Assembly (NCBI RefSeq): GCF_041737375.1
Contig: NZ_JBGSRV010000010.1
Location: 496,001-560,000, forward strand
DNA length: 64,000 nt
DNA from: Vampirovibrio sp041737375
Lineage (GTDB): Bacteria > Cyanobacteriota > Vampirovibrionia > Vampirovibrionales > Vampirovibrionaceae
Reading direction: 5' to 3'
Position numbers and translations under genes: made by a program
Part shown: positions 53,034 through 61,625 of the stretch, in pieces
Layout of the letters: each line of letters begins with the position of its first letter
Numbering within the stretch: the stretch's first letter is position 1
The notes under the pieces: generated by a model
Database searches by the model: none
The model's input: only the letters and a program-made list of their open reading frames with translations
Told to the model about the DNA's origin: nothing

Positions 53034-54347
53034 TTAAGCGCTAAAGGCCAGCGGCTTGCGAGGGCGAAAGTGCTGATTGGCTTGCCCACCAAACTGACTG
53101 GAACCGGCCCCCGAACCAGAGCCAGTCCCTGCTCCAGCACCCAGAAATGGGTTGGCGTTTCCAGAACCTTGCTCTTGCGGGCCTGATTGCATTTGAAAGG
53201 GCATGTAAGAATTTTTGCCTTTGCGAGACATGGCATCGGCCACAGCCGCACCCATTTCAAAGCCCGAGGAATTACCCGATCCGCCGCCAAAGGCACTGGC
53301 CGCCTGCCCCTGAACCCACGGAGAACCGGCAATTCTGCCATTCATCACCTGATCCATTCTGGGGGCAAACACAGAAGCGTAGCTTTCCGACTGCTTGCTG
53401 GCGTTCATTAATCCCACCACATTGGCCTGAAAGGCTTCGCTGGTTTTAACCCCCAATCCAGCCTGAGTGGCCGCCAGTTGCTGAGATTCAAGCGCCCCCC
53501 TACCTAATTTGAAATCGTTGCCGGTGGTATTTTCCGCCGCTTGTAACTGATAAAGTCGCTCCAGCTCAGGGGTTAAGCGATCCAGATCAAGGCTTTGATT
53601 CTGCAAAGCCAGTAATGCCTGCTTTTCCAGATTTTCCAAATTAAAAATGCCAGCGGTTCGGGGCGGATTGATGGCAGAACCCGGTAAATTTCCGGCGGGA
53701 TTGGACAAATTATTATTACTCGGCCGAACAGTACCTTGAGGCGAAGGCACCGGCATCCCTGTATCTATCGATAAATCAGTGAGTTTAAAGGTAGCGCCCG
53801 TGGTAATCACAGCGCTGTTCAGCCCACCAAAAGTATCGGCGGTGAAATCTACCCAAGGTGTAGCCCCTAGCGAGCTGGGACTCCGTGTAACGGTATCAAT
53901 GCCGCCCATTCCATCGGTGGTCACCTTCAACTCCAAGCCAATAGAAGAAAGACGAAACTCTGGCTGAGTCAACAAATCAGCCAGCCTCAGCTCGCTGGTG
54001 GCCATTAGCTTTTCCAGGTCTTTATAAATATTGGGCGCTGTGGGCGCAGAAACTCTTTTCATGCCACCCAGAACGGTGGGGTCAAAACCCAGATTATTGC
54101 GGTTAATGCCCGCCGCACTGACCGAGCGATTAGAAATGGCGCTATACCCATTGCGGGTAAAGTAGGATTCCGCTTCCAAACTGCTTAAATCACGGGGAAC
54201 ATTAACCCCGTAAACCGGAACAAAATTGTTAGCGCCTGTTTTACCGGCGCTGCCAGCGTTCAACGTGCCGCTGTTGGCCCGAACCTGCGGGCCTCCCGGA
54301 TACAGGGGATATAAAATTAAAGATGGAATCGTGCCGCTCATCGCCAT
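53034..54347 (-). CDS. Low-complexity Gly/Ser-rich protein of unknown function
   Basis: 437 residues from ATG 54347 (or 54341). N-terminus SGTIPSLILYPLYPGGPQV; no clear signal peptide. Central region with NLENLEKQALLALQNQSLDLDRLTPELERLYQLQ, predicted helix; the C-terminal 90 residues are Gly/Ser/Gln rich (GAGTGSGSGAGSSQFGGQ). No family recognised. Ends ten bases before the convergent queE stop. Confidence 0.5.
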   Translation of the reverse strand: MAMSGTIPSLILYPLYPGGPQVRANSGTLNAGSAGKTGANNFVPVYGVNVPRDLSSLEAESYFTRNGYSAISNRSVSAAGINRNNLGFDPTVLGGMKRVSAPTAPNIYKDLEKLMATSELRLADLLTQPEFRLSSIGLELKVTTDGMGGIDTVTRSPSSLGATPWVDFTADTFGGLNSAVITTGATFKLTDLSIDTGMPVPSPQGTVRPSNNNLSNPAGNLPGSAINPPRTAGIFNLENLEKQALLALQNQSLDLDRLTPELERLYQLQAAENTTGNDFKLGRGALESQQLAATQAGLGVKTSEAFQANVVGLMNASKQSESYASVFAPRMDQVMNGRIAGSPWVQGQAASAFGGGSGNSSGFEMGAAVADAMSRKGKNSYMPFQMQSGPQEQGSGNANPFLGAGAGTGSGSGAGSSQFGGQANQHFRPRKPLAFSA

Positions 54348-54688
54348 TTCGTTCCGTTGGTTCCTGATATACAGTACCCTCGGCAAACGAGACTCAAACT
54401 TCAGTGACCGATATCCAAAGCACCTCACAACTTTACATTTTTTGATAATCCAACGTCTCTATTGACGCCCTCAAGGCAAAGACCAGACCCCGCAAAGGCA
54501 GTCTGGTCTTTATGTATGCCAAAATTCAGCGCAAGCGAAAGCGAGCTATATGAATAACCATAACCCGGTATTTACATCGTTTTTGCGAAAGAAACCCGAC
54601 AGAAAAAGAAACCTGACAGGAGGATTAGAACCGGAACAAAACGCTCACTAAACCCTGTATACAAGCCTACTGAATTTAAAACAGTATT
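54348..54688. other. Gap with terminator, no gene seen
   Basis: Contains the terminator at 54478-54511 and a 33-codon plus-strand frame (54550-54651) without good start signal. Otherwise nothing recognised. Confidence 0.35.
54478..54511 (-). terminator. Terminator of the small minus-strand gene
   Basis: AAAGACCAGA (54478-54487) pairs with TCTGGTCTTT (54502-54511), ten pairs, 14-base loop. On the minus strand it follows the 95-residue gene. Confidence 0.7.
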
Positions 54689-54976
54689 TTATTGAATGGA
54701 CGAACCTAATGCCTGTGGGTTTACAGAAATAAAGATATAGCGCTTTTCCAGCAAGGCTTCATCATCCATTTGTTTCACAATGGCATCAATAAAATCCGGG
54801 TTTTTAACCAGCGTTTCATGACGGACGTCTTCTCGTAAAATGTCACGGGCGGCCTGGTATTTTTTAGCGGTCACAAAGGATTCAAACCCTTGCAGAAAAC
54901 GTCGGCTAATGCCTTCGTAATCCGGCATGCTCAACACATCAAAATGCGTATTCATGGTGTCATAAACGGTGGACAT
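54689..54976 (-). CDS. Small helical protein of unknown function
   Basis: 95 residues. GAGGAAG about ten bases before ATG 54976. Helical, charged (DILREDVRHETLVKNPDFIDAIVKQMDDEALLEKRYIF). A motif KNPDF[I] recalls KNSPDF in the 115-residue protein at 49 kb. No family recognised. Confidence 0.5.
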   Translation of the reverse strand: MSTVYDTMNTHFDVLSMPDYEGISRRFLQGFESFVTAKKYQAARDILREDVRHETLVKNPDFIDAIVKQMDDEALLEKRYIFISVNPQALGSSIQ

Positions 54977-55157
54977 ACAGTAGCAACTTCCTCATCATCT
55001 CCTGTGCGGTAGGTCACCGTCAGGATCGTTTTACACGGTTCATTCTGTTGCTTATATGAAAGAAGTCAAACCAAACTGGTGCTAGTAGATGAAACCAAAA
55101 CCGGCAAACCGTAACAAAACTTAACCAAAAAAATCAGCCGCACCATCAACCCAAAAA
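54977..55157. other. 181-base gap
   Basis: No gene or confident regulatory site seen; a leader for the 95-residue gene is presumably here. Confidence 0.3.
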
Positions 55158-56147
55158 TCAGGACGATAAAGCGGGCGACTTGGCCTCTTGAAAAGCGCCA
55201 ATTTTACGGAAGCGATCATAGCGATCGTTCAGCAATTTTTCCGAATCAAAACCCTTTAATTCGGCAATGGCGCCTTCCACCGTTTCCAGAATGCGTTGCG
55301 TCATCAAGGCAGGATCGTAGTGCGCTCCGCCCTCTGGCTCCTGAATAATGCCGTCTACGATGTCAAAGGCCAACAAGTCTTGTGCGGTAATTTTCAGGGC
55401 TTCAGCGGCCTTGGAGGCGTATTCGGCGCTGCGCCACAAAATAGAAGCGCAACCTTCCGGAGAAATAACCGTGTACAGGGCATGCTCCAGCATATAAATA
55501 CGATTGGCCACCCCAATGCCCAAGGCGCCACCCGAGGCACCCTCGCCGCTGACCACGGAAATAATGGGCACTCGCAAACGGGCCATTTCACGAATATTGT
55601 AGGCAATAGCCTGACCAATGCCGTGCTGTTCACCGGCGATACCCGGATAAGCACCGGGGGTATCCACAATGGTGAGTACCGGCATTTTAAATTTTTCGGC
55701 ATGGGCAAACAAGCGCAATGCCTTTCGGTAGCCTTCCGGGTTGGCCATCCCAAAGTTGTGGGTCAGGTTTTCTTTCATGCCCCGGCCTTTTTGAGTACCC
55801 ACCACCATAACCGGCCCTGAGGAAAGCTCAATAATACCGCCAATAATAGCCCGGTCATCGGTACCCGCCCGATCGCCCCGCATTTCAATCCACACATTGG
55901 GCGAAAGGCCCTTGATGGTTTCCAGCAAGTTAGAGCGCTGTGGATGACGTGCGATTTGAAGCTTTTGGGAAGGGGTCAGCTTTTGGTACAACTTGCTTTT
56001 TACATCTTCCGCCTGAGCGCGAAGCTTGCTAATTTCATCGGAGAAATCGATTTGGTTGTCCTGACTTAAGCGCATCAGTTCCTCAATCTTTTCTTCCATC
56101 GCCATGATGGGCTTTTCAAATTCCAGGGGGAGAATCTTATCCGTCAT
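55158..56147 (-). CDS. accA: Acetyl-CoA carboxylase carboxyltransferase alpha subunit
   Basis: Half of the carboxyltransferase that transfers CO2 from biotin to acetyl-CoA, making malonyl-CoA. Landmarks: LQIARHPQRSNLLETI, WIEMRGDRAGTDDRAIIGGI, TQKGRGMKENLTHNFGMANPEGYRKALRL, VDTPGAYPGIAGEQHGIGQAIA and SVVSGEGASGGALGIGVANR with the oxyanion-hole glycines. 329 residues from ATG 56147, AAGGA upstream. Starts 13 bases after the accD stop. Confidence 0.95.
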   Translation of the reverse strand: MTDKILPLEFEKPIMAMEEKIEELMRLSQDNQIDFSDEISKLRAQAEDVKSKLYQKLTPSQKLQIARHPQRSNLLETIKGLSPNVWIEMRGDRAGTDDRAIIGGIIELSSGPVMVVGTQKGRGMKENLTHNFGMANPEGYRKALRLFAHAEKFKMPVLTIVDTPGAYPGIAGEQHGIGQAIAYNIREMARLRVPIISVVSGEGASGGALGIGVANRIYMLEHALYTVISPEGCASILWRSAEYASKAAEALKITAQDLLAFDIVDGIIQEPEGGAHYDPALMTQRILETVEGAIAELKGFDSEKLLNDRYDRFRKIGAFQEAKSPALSS

Positions 56148-56160
56148 TGTTTTTCGTTCC

Positions 56161-57087
56161 TTATGACAACGCCCCAACCGCCGAGCCTGAAAAATCCGGT
56201 TTAACAGGCGCTAAACCGGAAGACTGACGATGCAGTCGAATCAAACTGGCTAACATGGCGCCTAACTCCAAACGAGGCAAGACCATATCCACTTGACCGT
56301 AGTTCAGCAAGTAGTTGGCCGTCTGAAAATCGGCGGGCAGTTTTTGACGAATGGTTTGCTCAATAACCCGACGACCGGCAAAGCCCACTCGGGCGCCTTC
56401 CTCAGCGATAATAATATCGCCCAGCGTACCAAAACTGGCAGTGACGCCACCAAAGGTAGGTTCCGTCAAAACGGAAACGTACAACAAGCCCGCTTCATGC
56501 AACCGGGCCAGAGCCGCGCCGGTTTTCACCATTTGCATCAGGGAAAAAGTCCCTTCCTGCATACGAGCGCCGCCGGATGAGGAAAAAATAACCACCGGCA
56601 AGCGATCTGCCAAGGCCCGTTCAATGAGCCGGGTAATTTTTTCACCCACCACACTGCCCATACTGCCGCCCAGGTATTTAAAATCCATCACCGCCAAAGC
56701 CACTGGCTCCCCGGCAATTAAGCCTAACCCGGTGACCACGGCGTCATTCAGCCCTGTTTTTTGATGAGCCTCTTGCTGGCGTTTCAGGTAGGGTTCCGTG
56801 TCGGTAAAATTAAGCGGATCAGAGGGGCTTAAATCCGCGTCCAGCTCTAAAAACTCATCGCACAACTGCTGAATGCGGGTGTGTGCGCCAATGCGAAAAT
56901 GATAGCCACACTGGGGGCAAACCTGCGCGTTTTTTTGAATCGCCTTGGTGGGCAAATTTTCCTGACAGTTAAAACACTGCGTCCAGAGACTGCAGATTTC
57001 TTCATCCGTCAATCGGGTATTCATGGCGGCCACATCCAGCCGGGTGGACTTATCTCGCTTGGAGGCAAACCAATCTCTGAGAGACAT
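56161..57087 (-). CDS. accD: Acetyl-CoA carboxylase carboxyltransferase beta subunit
   Basis: Partner of AccA. The N-terminal zinc ribbon is CFNCQENLPTKAIQKNAQVCPQCGYHFRIG (four Cys, about residues 38-65). The carboxyltransferase core has MDFKYLGGSMGSVVGEKITRLIE and FSSSGGARMQEGTFSLMQMVKT with the conserved SGGARMQEG. Then TVTGGVTASF-like GVTASFGTLGDIIIAEEGARVGFAGRRVIEQT. 308 residues. Lies between lptD and accA on the same strand, 13 bases from accA. Confidence 0.95.
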   Translation of the reverse strand: MSLRDWFASKRDKSTRLDVAAMNTRLTDEEICSLWTQCFNCQENLPTKAIQKNAQVCPQCGYHFRIGAHTRIQQLCDEFLELDADLSPSDPLNFTDTEPYLKRQQEAHQKTGLNDAVVTGLGLIAGEPVALAVMDFKYLGGSMGSVVGEKITRLIERALADRLPVVIFSSSGGARMQEGTFSLMQMVKTGAALARLHEAGLLYVSVLTEPTFGGVTASFGTLGDIIIAEEGARVGFAGRRVIEQTIRQKLPADFQTANYLLNYGQVDMVLPRLELGAMLASLIRLHRQSSGLAPVKPDFSGSAVGALS

Positions 57088-57301
57088 ACACGCTTTTCCT
57101 GCAAATTTTTAACGGATGGTTCCGTACTCAACCGGGAAGGGCCATGGAGAAGCGCCCTTCAGGGAGTAACATCAATAAACCTGAGTCTAACATAATTCCG
57201 GCAGGCTTCCAAAGGGTTAACTTTCTACCTTTAGAACCGAAAGAACGGACAACCTCTGCGGTGCAGAAACAGTACCAGCAGCATCTAAGGAACCATGCCT
57301 C
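57088..57301. other. Spacer between lptD and accD
   Basis: Gap of 214 bases on the minus-strand lptD-accD run. No hairpin with T-tract found, so lptD, accD and accA may be one transcript. Confidence 0.35.
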
Positions 57302-59533
57302 CTAAAACGTGGCGGTGGATGCCTGTTGGTTGAAGTTGGCAGGCTGCATAATCCGCATTTTGTCAAAGTTGACAACGGAGTTGTTAGCCCCTGGAAAGTA
57401 GTTAAAACCAAAGTAAGAACGTCGATTGATAAAATCGTAACCAATGGTGGCCTTCACATCGGTGGGACCCACCATCATGTAAAACGAATTTCCAACCGCC
57501 AGCGCATTGCGGGCGTTATCCCGGTTCAAGCTAAAGCTGCCATTGTTTCCCACGCTTAAAAACTTGTTAACCCGCACCAGGTTATTGACCGAGAGGTTTT
57601 GCGCCCCGCCATAGTAGCTATCAAAAACAAAGGGCGATTTGCCGAGCGTATGACTGACCGTATAACCCAAATGGGTTTGCAATCGACTGCCCAGCAAGTT
57701 CAGGTGCAAGGTAGGGCCAATCCGCCCCAATCCCACAAAATCAGCGGACGAATAGGCGGAAGTAATCAGTTGGGCCCGTAAGCCCATAGAGGCATATTTG
57801 CCCATGCTGAGCAAAGGCGCCGTATTTTGGAGCTGCAACTGTACCTGGGCCCGTCCCAGCATTTGCGGGGATTGATCTTTACCAGCCTCTACAAAGTAGT
57901 TTTCCCGAAAGTTGGGGAAAAAATTGTCTCGGGCATAACCAATGCTTTCAAAAGAACTGAGCTGAAACTTTTTAAAATCTTTCAACACCCGGTAATCCGT
58001 GACTTGGGCAATGTAGTTGGGACGTTCCATTTGCCCCAACAGGCCGTTTACATACCCGTCATTATAAGAGGCCATGACATGAGTGTTATCGGTAATTCGG
58101 CGATCTGCAAATAAAACGGGTGAACCCACCCGGCTGTTAAAGCCCAGGTCCACGCTGGTGTCAGCATCTCGATAATGGAGCAAGCCACCCAGACCAAAGC
58201 CATTGTCAATTTGTTTACCCGTTCTGCCGTTAGCAGACCAGAAACCCGGAGAACCATAACTGACAAAAGGCGAAACCCTTACAGAACCCCGCCCCACATG
58301 GAAATCCCAGCCCGGACCGGCATAAGCACCGCCATAGGCCTGGTAAGCGCCCACATCGGGCCCCAGGTACTGAATGTTTTTATTGGGGTTGTCATAGGAA
58401 AAATCGGTGTTGGGAAAGGTAAACAACTTATATTTGCCCGCATACAGGCTAGGGCGCTTTAAAGTAATGTCGTCATACCCATCCTCGTGACGAACCACCT
58501 CAATCTCTTTGGCCTTAATATTAAAGCGAGAGACTTTATCAGGCGCTTCTTCAAAACTTTCCTTGCCCCGCTTCAGTTTTTCCAAATCCTCAAATGTTTT
58601 TTGCTGATCGTAAGTCAGCGTGTTGAGCCGCATGGCCCGATCCTGATAGGCTTTTTTAGAGTACTCACGCCGCAATTTCGCTTGCTGAGAGCCTTTACCC
58701 GTGTTTTGACCCAAACTCTTTAAGCCGCCCTGGGCTGCCAGCTGCTGGTACACAATACCGCTAATAATAAAGCGGCCGTTTTCCATAATAATTTCGTTGT
58801 TGTTTACCAAGGCTTCCTGAGCTTTGACCCGAACCGCGGAAATGGTAGTAACCGGATCCGTAATTAAGGCGGACTTACGGGTTAAATCAATTTTGGCGTA
58901 CTTGCCTTCGGTACGCTGACCGTTTTTGACAATCACCACATTGCCTTCCGCAATGGCCAGGTCCTGATTCTGATCATAAATCAGCTTATCGGTAAATAAT
59001 TCCGAGTTTTGCTCGGAAATAATCATGTGTACCGAGCCGGTTGCGATATAAACATCCAAATCTTTGTCATAATTGAGGTTGTTGCTGTTAATATCCACCA
59101 TTACCGCACGGGCCTTTACCGGCTCTTTGCCGGAGGGGCTATTATCAGCGGCCTGGGTATCCAGTTCCGGTTCCAGCATGGCGGGCAGGGGTTCAGTCTC
59201 AACAGCAGTACTGCCAGATGTTGTTGTCTTGGTGGGTTCTTGCGGCAACTGTGCCTTGGAAGGTAGCTCCAGCGGCATGGCCAGCTCTTTTTTCTGATCA
59301 GCCTCTTTAGCAGTCTCTTTGACTGGCTGAAACCTGGAAACCATGTTCATCATCAACATGCTGGCCGCCGGATCATTGACGATTTGAGCCTGAGCAAGGC
59401 CCGTACCGGCCACAGACAGCAACACAGCGCAACTCAAGCTAAACTGAACAGACTTGGCAAGCCCTGCCACAGACATTCTGGCGTCCCAATCCAGAAAAGG
59501 GTTGGCAAAATGTTCGTCGACCGGCTGATTCAT
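57302..59533 (-). CDS. lptD: LptD-like outer-membrane LPS-assembly protein with LptA/OstA domain
   Basis: 743 residues from ATG 59533 (AAGGAA nine bases upstream). Signal sequence followed by QIVNDPAASML (about 48-60). The LptA/OstA beta-jellyroll region is about residues 145-260: DINSNNLNYDKDLDVYIATGSVHM, ELFTDKLIYDQNQDLAIAEGNVVIVKNGQRTEGKYAKIDL. The rest has alternating strands and aromatic pairs as in an outer-membrane beta-barrel (GSPVLFADRRITDN, MASYNDGYVNG, TLGKSPFVFDSYYGGAQN). It is expected to deliver LPS-like lipids to the outer leaflet. Confidence 0.82.
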   Translation of the reverse strand: MNQPVDEHFANPFLDWDARMSVAGLAKSVQFSLSCAVLLSVAGTGLAQAQIVNDPAASMLMMNMVSRFQPVKETAKEADQKKELAMPLELPSKAQLPQEPTKTTTSGSTAVETEPLPAMLEPELDTQAADNSPSGKEPVKARAVMVDINSNNLNYDKDLDVYIATGSVHMIISEQNSELFTDKLIYDQNQDLAIAEGNVVIVKNGQRTEGKYAKIDLTRKSALITDPVTTISAVRVKAQEALVNNNEIIMENGRFIISGIVYQQLAAQGGLKSLGQNTGKGSQQAKLRREYSKKAYQDRAMRLNTLTYDQQKTFEDLEKLKRGKESFEEAPDKVSRFNIKAKEIEVVRHEDGYDDITLKRPSLYAGKYKLFTFPNTDFSYDNPNKNIQYLGPDVGAYQAYGGAYAGPGWDFHVGRGSVRVSPFVSYGSPGFWSANGRTGKQIDNGFGLGGLLHYRDADTSVDLGFNSRVGSPVLFADRRITDNTHVMASYNDGYVNGLLGQMERPNYIAQVTDYRVLKDFKKFQLSSFESIGYARDNFFPNFRENYFVEAGKDQSPQMLGRAQVQLQLQNTAPLLSMGKYASMGLRAQLITSAYSSADFVGLGRIGPTLHLNLLGSRLQTHLGYTVSHTLGKSPFVFDSYYGGAQNLSVNNLVRVNKFLSVGNNGSFSLNRDNARNALAVGNSFYMMVGPTDVKATIGYDFINRRSYFGFNYFPGANNSVVNFDKMRIMQPANFNQQASTATF

Positions 59534-59765
59534 CTGTAAAGTTCCTTCTGTGGATAAAGCCAGGAGTGCTGGGTGAAATGAGTAAGCTGTAGCGTATATA
59601 GCATGCTGATAAGACTGATGTGTGAGCACCTTAGAAGTCCTGAAGGATAAAATGTTCTCACAACGTACAAACGCTTTTAATATTTTCTTAACATGTGCCC
59701 AAGTATTCTACCAGAATTTGAACACCAATTGGATAAAGTCCATCCATTCTCGCAAATTGCCTAAT

Positions 59766-60950
59766 TTACAAATACCCCATGGGGTTGACAGGCGCCCCGT
59801 TTACCCGAACCTCAAAGTGAAGGTGCGGTCCAGTAGAGTATCCGGTGGAGCCTTCCGCCCCAATGGTCTGGCCCTTGGAAACATTTTGCCCCACCGAAAC
59901 CGAAATTTGGGAGAGGTGACCATATAAGGTCACCAGGTTTCTGCCCCCACGGTTTCCGTGGTTCACCATAATGGCCTTGCCGTAACCACCTTTCCAGCCC
60001 GCGAAAATCACTTCCCCCCCGTCTGCAGCGTGAACCGCGCCACGGTTGGGGCCTGCGATATCCAAGCCGGTATGGGTAATGGTTCTACGGTGAATGGGGT
60101 GAAACCGGGAACCAAAGCCGGAAGATACCCGCCCCTGAATGGGCCACATAAAGCTGCCGGTGCTGTTTTTAACCACCGTAAAGGATTTTTTCTTCGAACT
60201 CATTAGCGCCCGAATTTGAGCGGTGGTGTTCTGGGATTCGGCCAGCAGTTCGGATTCTGCCCGCTGATAAAAAGCGGCGTCATTGCGATAACGGTCTCTG
60301 AGGCTGCGATCAATTTCGATGGAGCGCTGAATTTCCACATTTTTAACGCGAATGGTGGCAATGGCCTGACCAATCACCGTTTTCTGGCGGGCAAAGTCGG
60401 CCTTCAGGTCGTTCAGCTCCTTAATTTTGGAGCGAAAATCTTCCAGCAGCTTCTTGTCCTGAGCCATAATCTTTTTCTTGTAGTACATGCGGTCCAGCAA
60501 AGTAGAGAGATCTTTGGCCTCCAGCATCATCTGAATCATGCTCAAGCGCTCTCCCATATAGAGATTTCGCAAGCGCAAACCGGCATTCTGCCCAAGCCGC
60601 ATGGCCTCACCCAAAGTGGCATCCAGCCTGTTATCCAGAAATACGAGTTTATCCCGGGTTTGATCCAGCCGTTGCCTCTGAAACTCCAGCGAACGGCGCT
60701 CCCGCTCTAACTTTCGCTGATTGGCGGCCACATTTTGGTTCATGGCTTGAGCGGCCCGCATTTTTTCCAGCTTTTTTCGTCGCATTAAAGCGGCTTTAGA
60801 CTGTAAAGAGCTGGTTTTCCCTTGCAGTTCCTGAATGCGCTGCTTATTGTCCGCAAAGCCGGGGTTCAAGAAAGTGCCGAACACCATTAACCCCAATAAA
60901 GCGGTGCAAACAAAAGATTTAAAGCCGTTACAGCGTGTCAAAAGTGCCAT
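59766..60950 (-). CDS. EnvC/NlpD-type M23 metallopeptidase with coiled coil
   Basis: 394 residues. N-terminal membrane segment (FVCTALLGLMVFGTFLNPGF) and long coiled coil (about 35-255, KLERERRSLEFQRQRLDQTRDKL). The C-terminal M23 peptidase domain has HTGLDIAGPNRG (zinc His and Asp), VTLYGHLS (His), and GPHLHFEVRVNGAPV (HxH). Active zinc ligands are present. Family members cut or regulate peptidoglycan cross-bridges. Preceded on the same strand by a 29-residue membrane microprotein. Confidence 0.88.
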   Translation of the reverse strand: MALLTRCNGFKSFVCTALLGLMVFGTFLNPGFADNKQRIQELQGKTSSLQSKAALMRRKKLEKMRAAQAMNQNVAANQRKLERERRSLEFQRQRLDQTRDKLVFLDNRLDATLGEAMRLGQNAGLRLRNLYMGERLSMIQMMLEAKDLSTLLDRMYYKKKIMAQDKKLLEDFRSKIKELNDLKADFARQKTVIGQAIATIRVKNVEIQRSIEIDRSLRDRYRNDAAFYQRAESELLAESQNTTAQIRALMSSKKKSFTVVKNSTGSFMWPIQGRVSSGFGSRFHPIHRRTITHTGLDIAGPNRGAVHAADGGEVIFAGWKGGYGKAIMVNHGNRGGRNLVTLYGHLSQISVSVGQNVSKGQTIGAEGSTGYSTGPHLHFEVRVNGAPVNPMGYL

Positions 60951-60958
60951 AATCGCTA

Positions 60959-61048
60959 TCAGAACAAGAAAATATAACTGGTCACCAGCATGGAAATGAC
61001 CATTAATAAAGCAATCCAGCGGGCGCTTTTCTGAAAAAAGTCGTTCAT
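60959..61048 (-). CDS. 29-residue single-pass membrane microprotein
   Basis: MNDFFQKSARWIALLMVISM followed by LVTSYIFLF: a short charged N-terminus then one transmembrane helix. GAGGT five bases before the ATG gives a strong ribosome-binding site. Same strand as and 8 bases before the M23 peptidase, so it is probably cotranscribed and may anchor or regulate it. Too short for normal gene finders. Function unknown. Confidence 0.7.
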   Translation of the reverse strand: MNDFFQKSARWIALLMVISMLVTSYIFLF

Positions 61049-61130
61049 ATTACCTCAAACCAAATGGGAATCTGAATCCTGCGGACAAATCAGGGTGGAT
61101 ATAAAAAATACCCTTTCAACTGCCATTACC

Positions 61131-61162
61131 ATTATATATGATAGGCAGTAGGCACTTGTCAC
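61131..61162 (-). promoter_or_regulatory. Probable promoter of the microprotein/M23 operon
   Basis: TATAAT at 61136-61131 on the minus strand; GTGACA at 61162-61157 gives a -35 at about 18-20 bases. About 80 bases before the microprotein ATG. Confidence 0.4.
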
Positions 61163-61301
61163 CAACCACTGATCAATCACAGTTGCTCGTTTATTACAAA
61201 ATGTTAAACCATTTGGACGGGATTGGCCAATTTCCTAAAGGTTTCCCTTAACGCGCCGATAGCCTCGAGTATAGAAACGCTACGGTGGAGGCAACAATCT
61301 G

Positions 61302-61457
61302 ATGGTACCTCAAAATCGTAAACCGGTTAAAAACACTGCGTTTTCAGTGCATTTTGTGATTAAAGGCGCAGAAAAACGGCGTTCGCTGGCTTATGCCAAG
61401 GCAAAAGTTTTACAAAACGAATTGGGTGTGACCCCTCACCTGGTCAGCGTGAAATAA
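61302..61457 (+). CDS. 51-residue basic microprotein
   Basis: Frame from ATG 61302 to TAA 61457. GGAGG ten bases before the ATG. Sequence starts MVPQNRKPVKNTAFSVHFVI and has KAKVLQNELGVTPHLVSVK; net basic. No family recognised. Followed by a strong terminator, supporting an independent gene. Confidence 0.65.
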   Translation: MVPQNRKPVKNTAFSVHFVIKGAEKRRSLAYAKAKVLQNELGVTPHLVSVK

Positions 61458-61494
61458 CCGCTGGTTACCCTCACACTTTGCGTTGAATCGACTT

Positions 61495-61533
61495 AAAAGC
61501 CAACCTGCTTCCTTCTAGCCGGTTGGCTTTTTG
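61495..61533 (+). terminator. Terminator of the basic microprotein gene
   Basis: AAAAGCCAACC (61495-61505) pairs with GGTTGGCTTTT (61521-61531), eleven pairs, 15-base loop, followed by TT. Confidence 0.85.
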
Positions 61534-61625
61534 AATGGTTTTATTTCAGATACTTCCTCAAATGCAGCATAAAAAATTAAGATCAATCAATTTGCGACCC
61601 AATTTTCTGTTATGGTAACAGCACT

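Noticed and set aside
54550..54651. 33-codon frame MNNHNPVFTSFLRKKPDRKR...
   Set aside because: No ribosome-binding site before its ATG and no recognisable feature.
59549..59557. Perfect DnaA box (TGTGGATAA) upstream of lptD
   Set aside because: A single 9-mer is expected by chance about once in two windows of this size; no cluster of boxes and no AT-rich unwinding element next to it.
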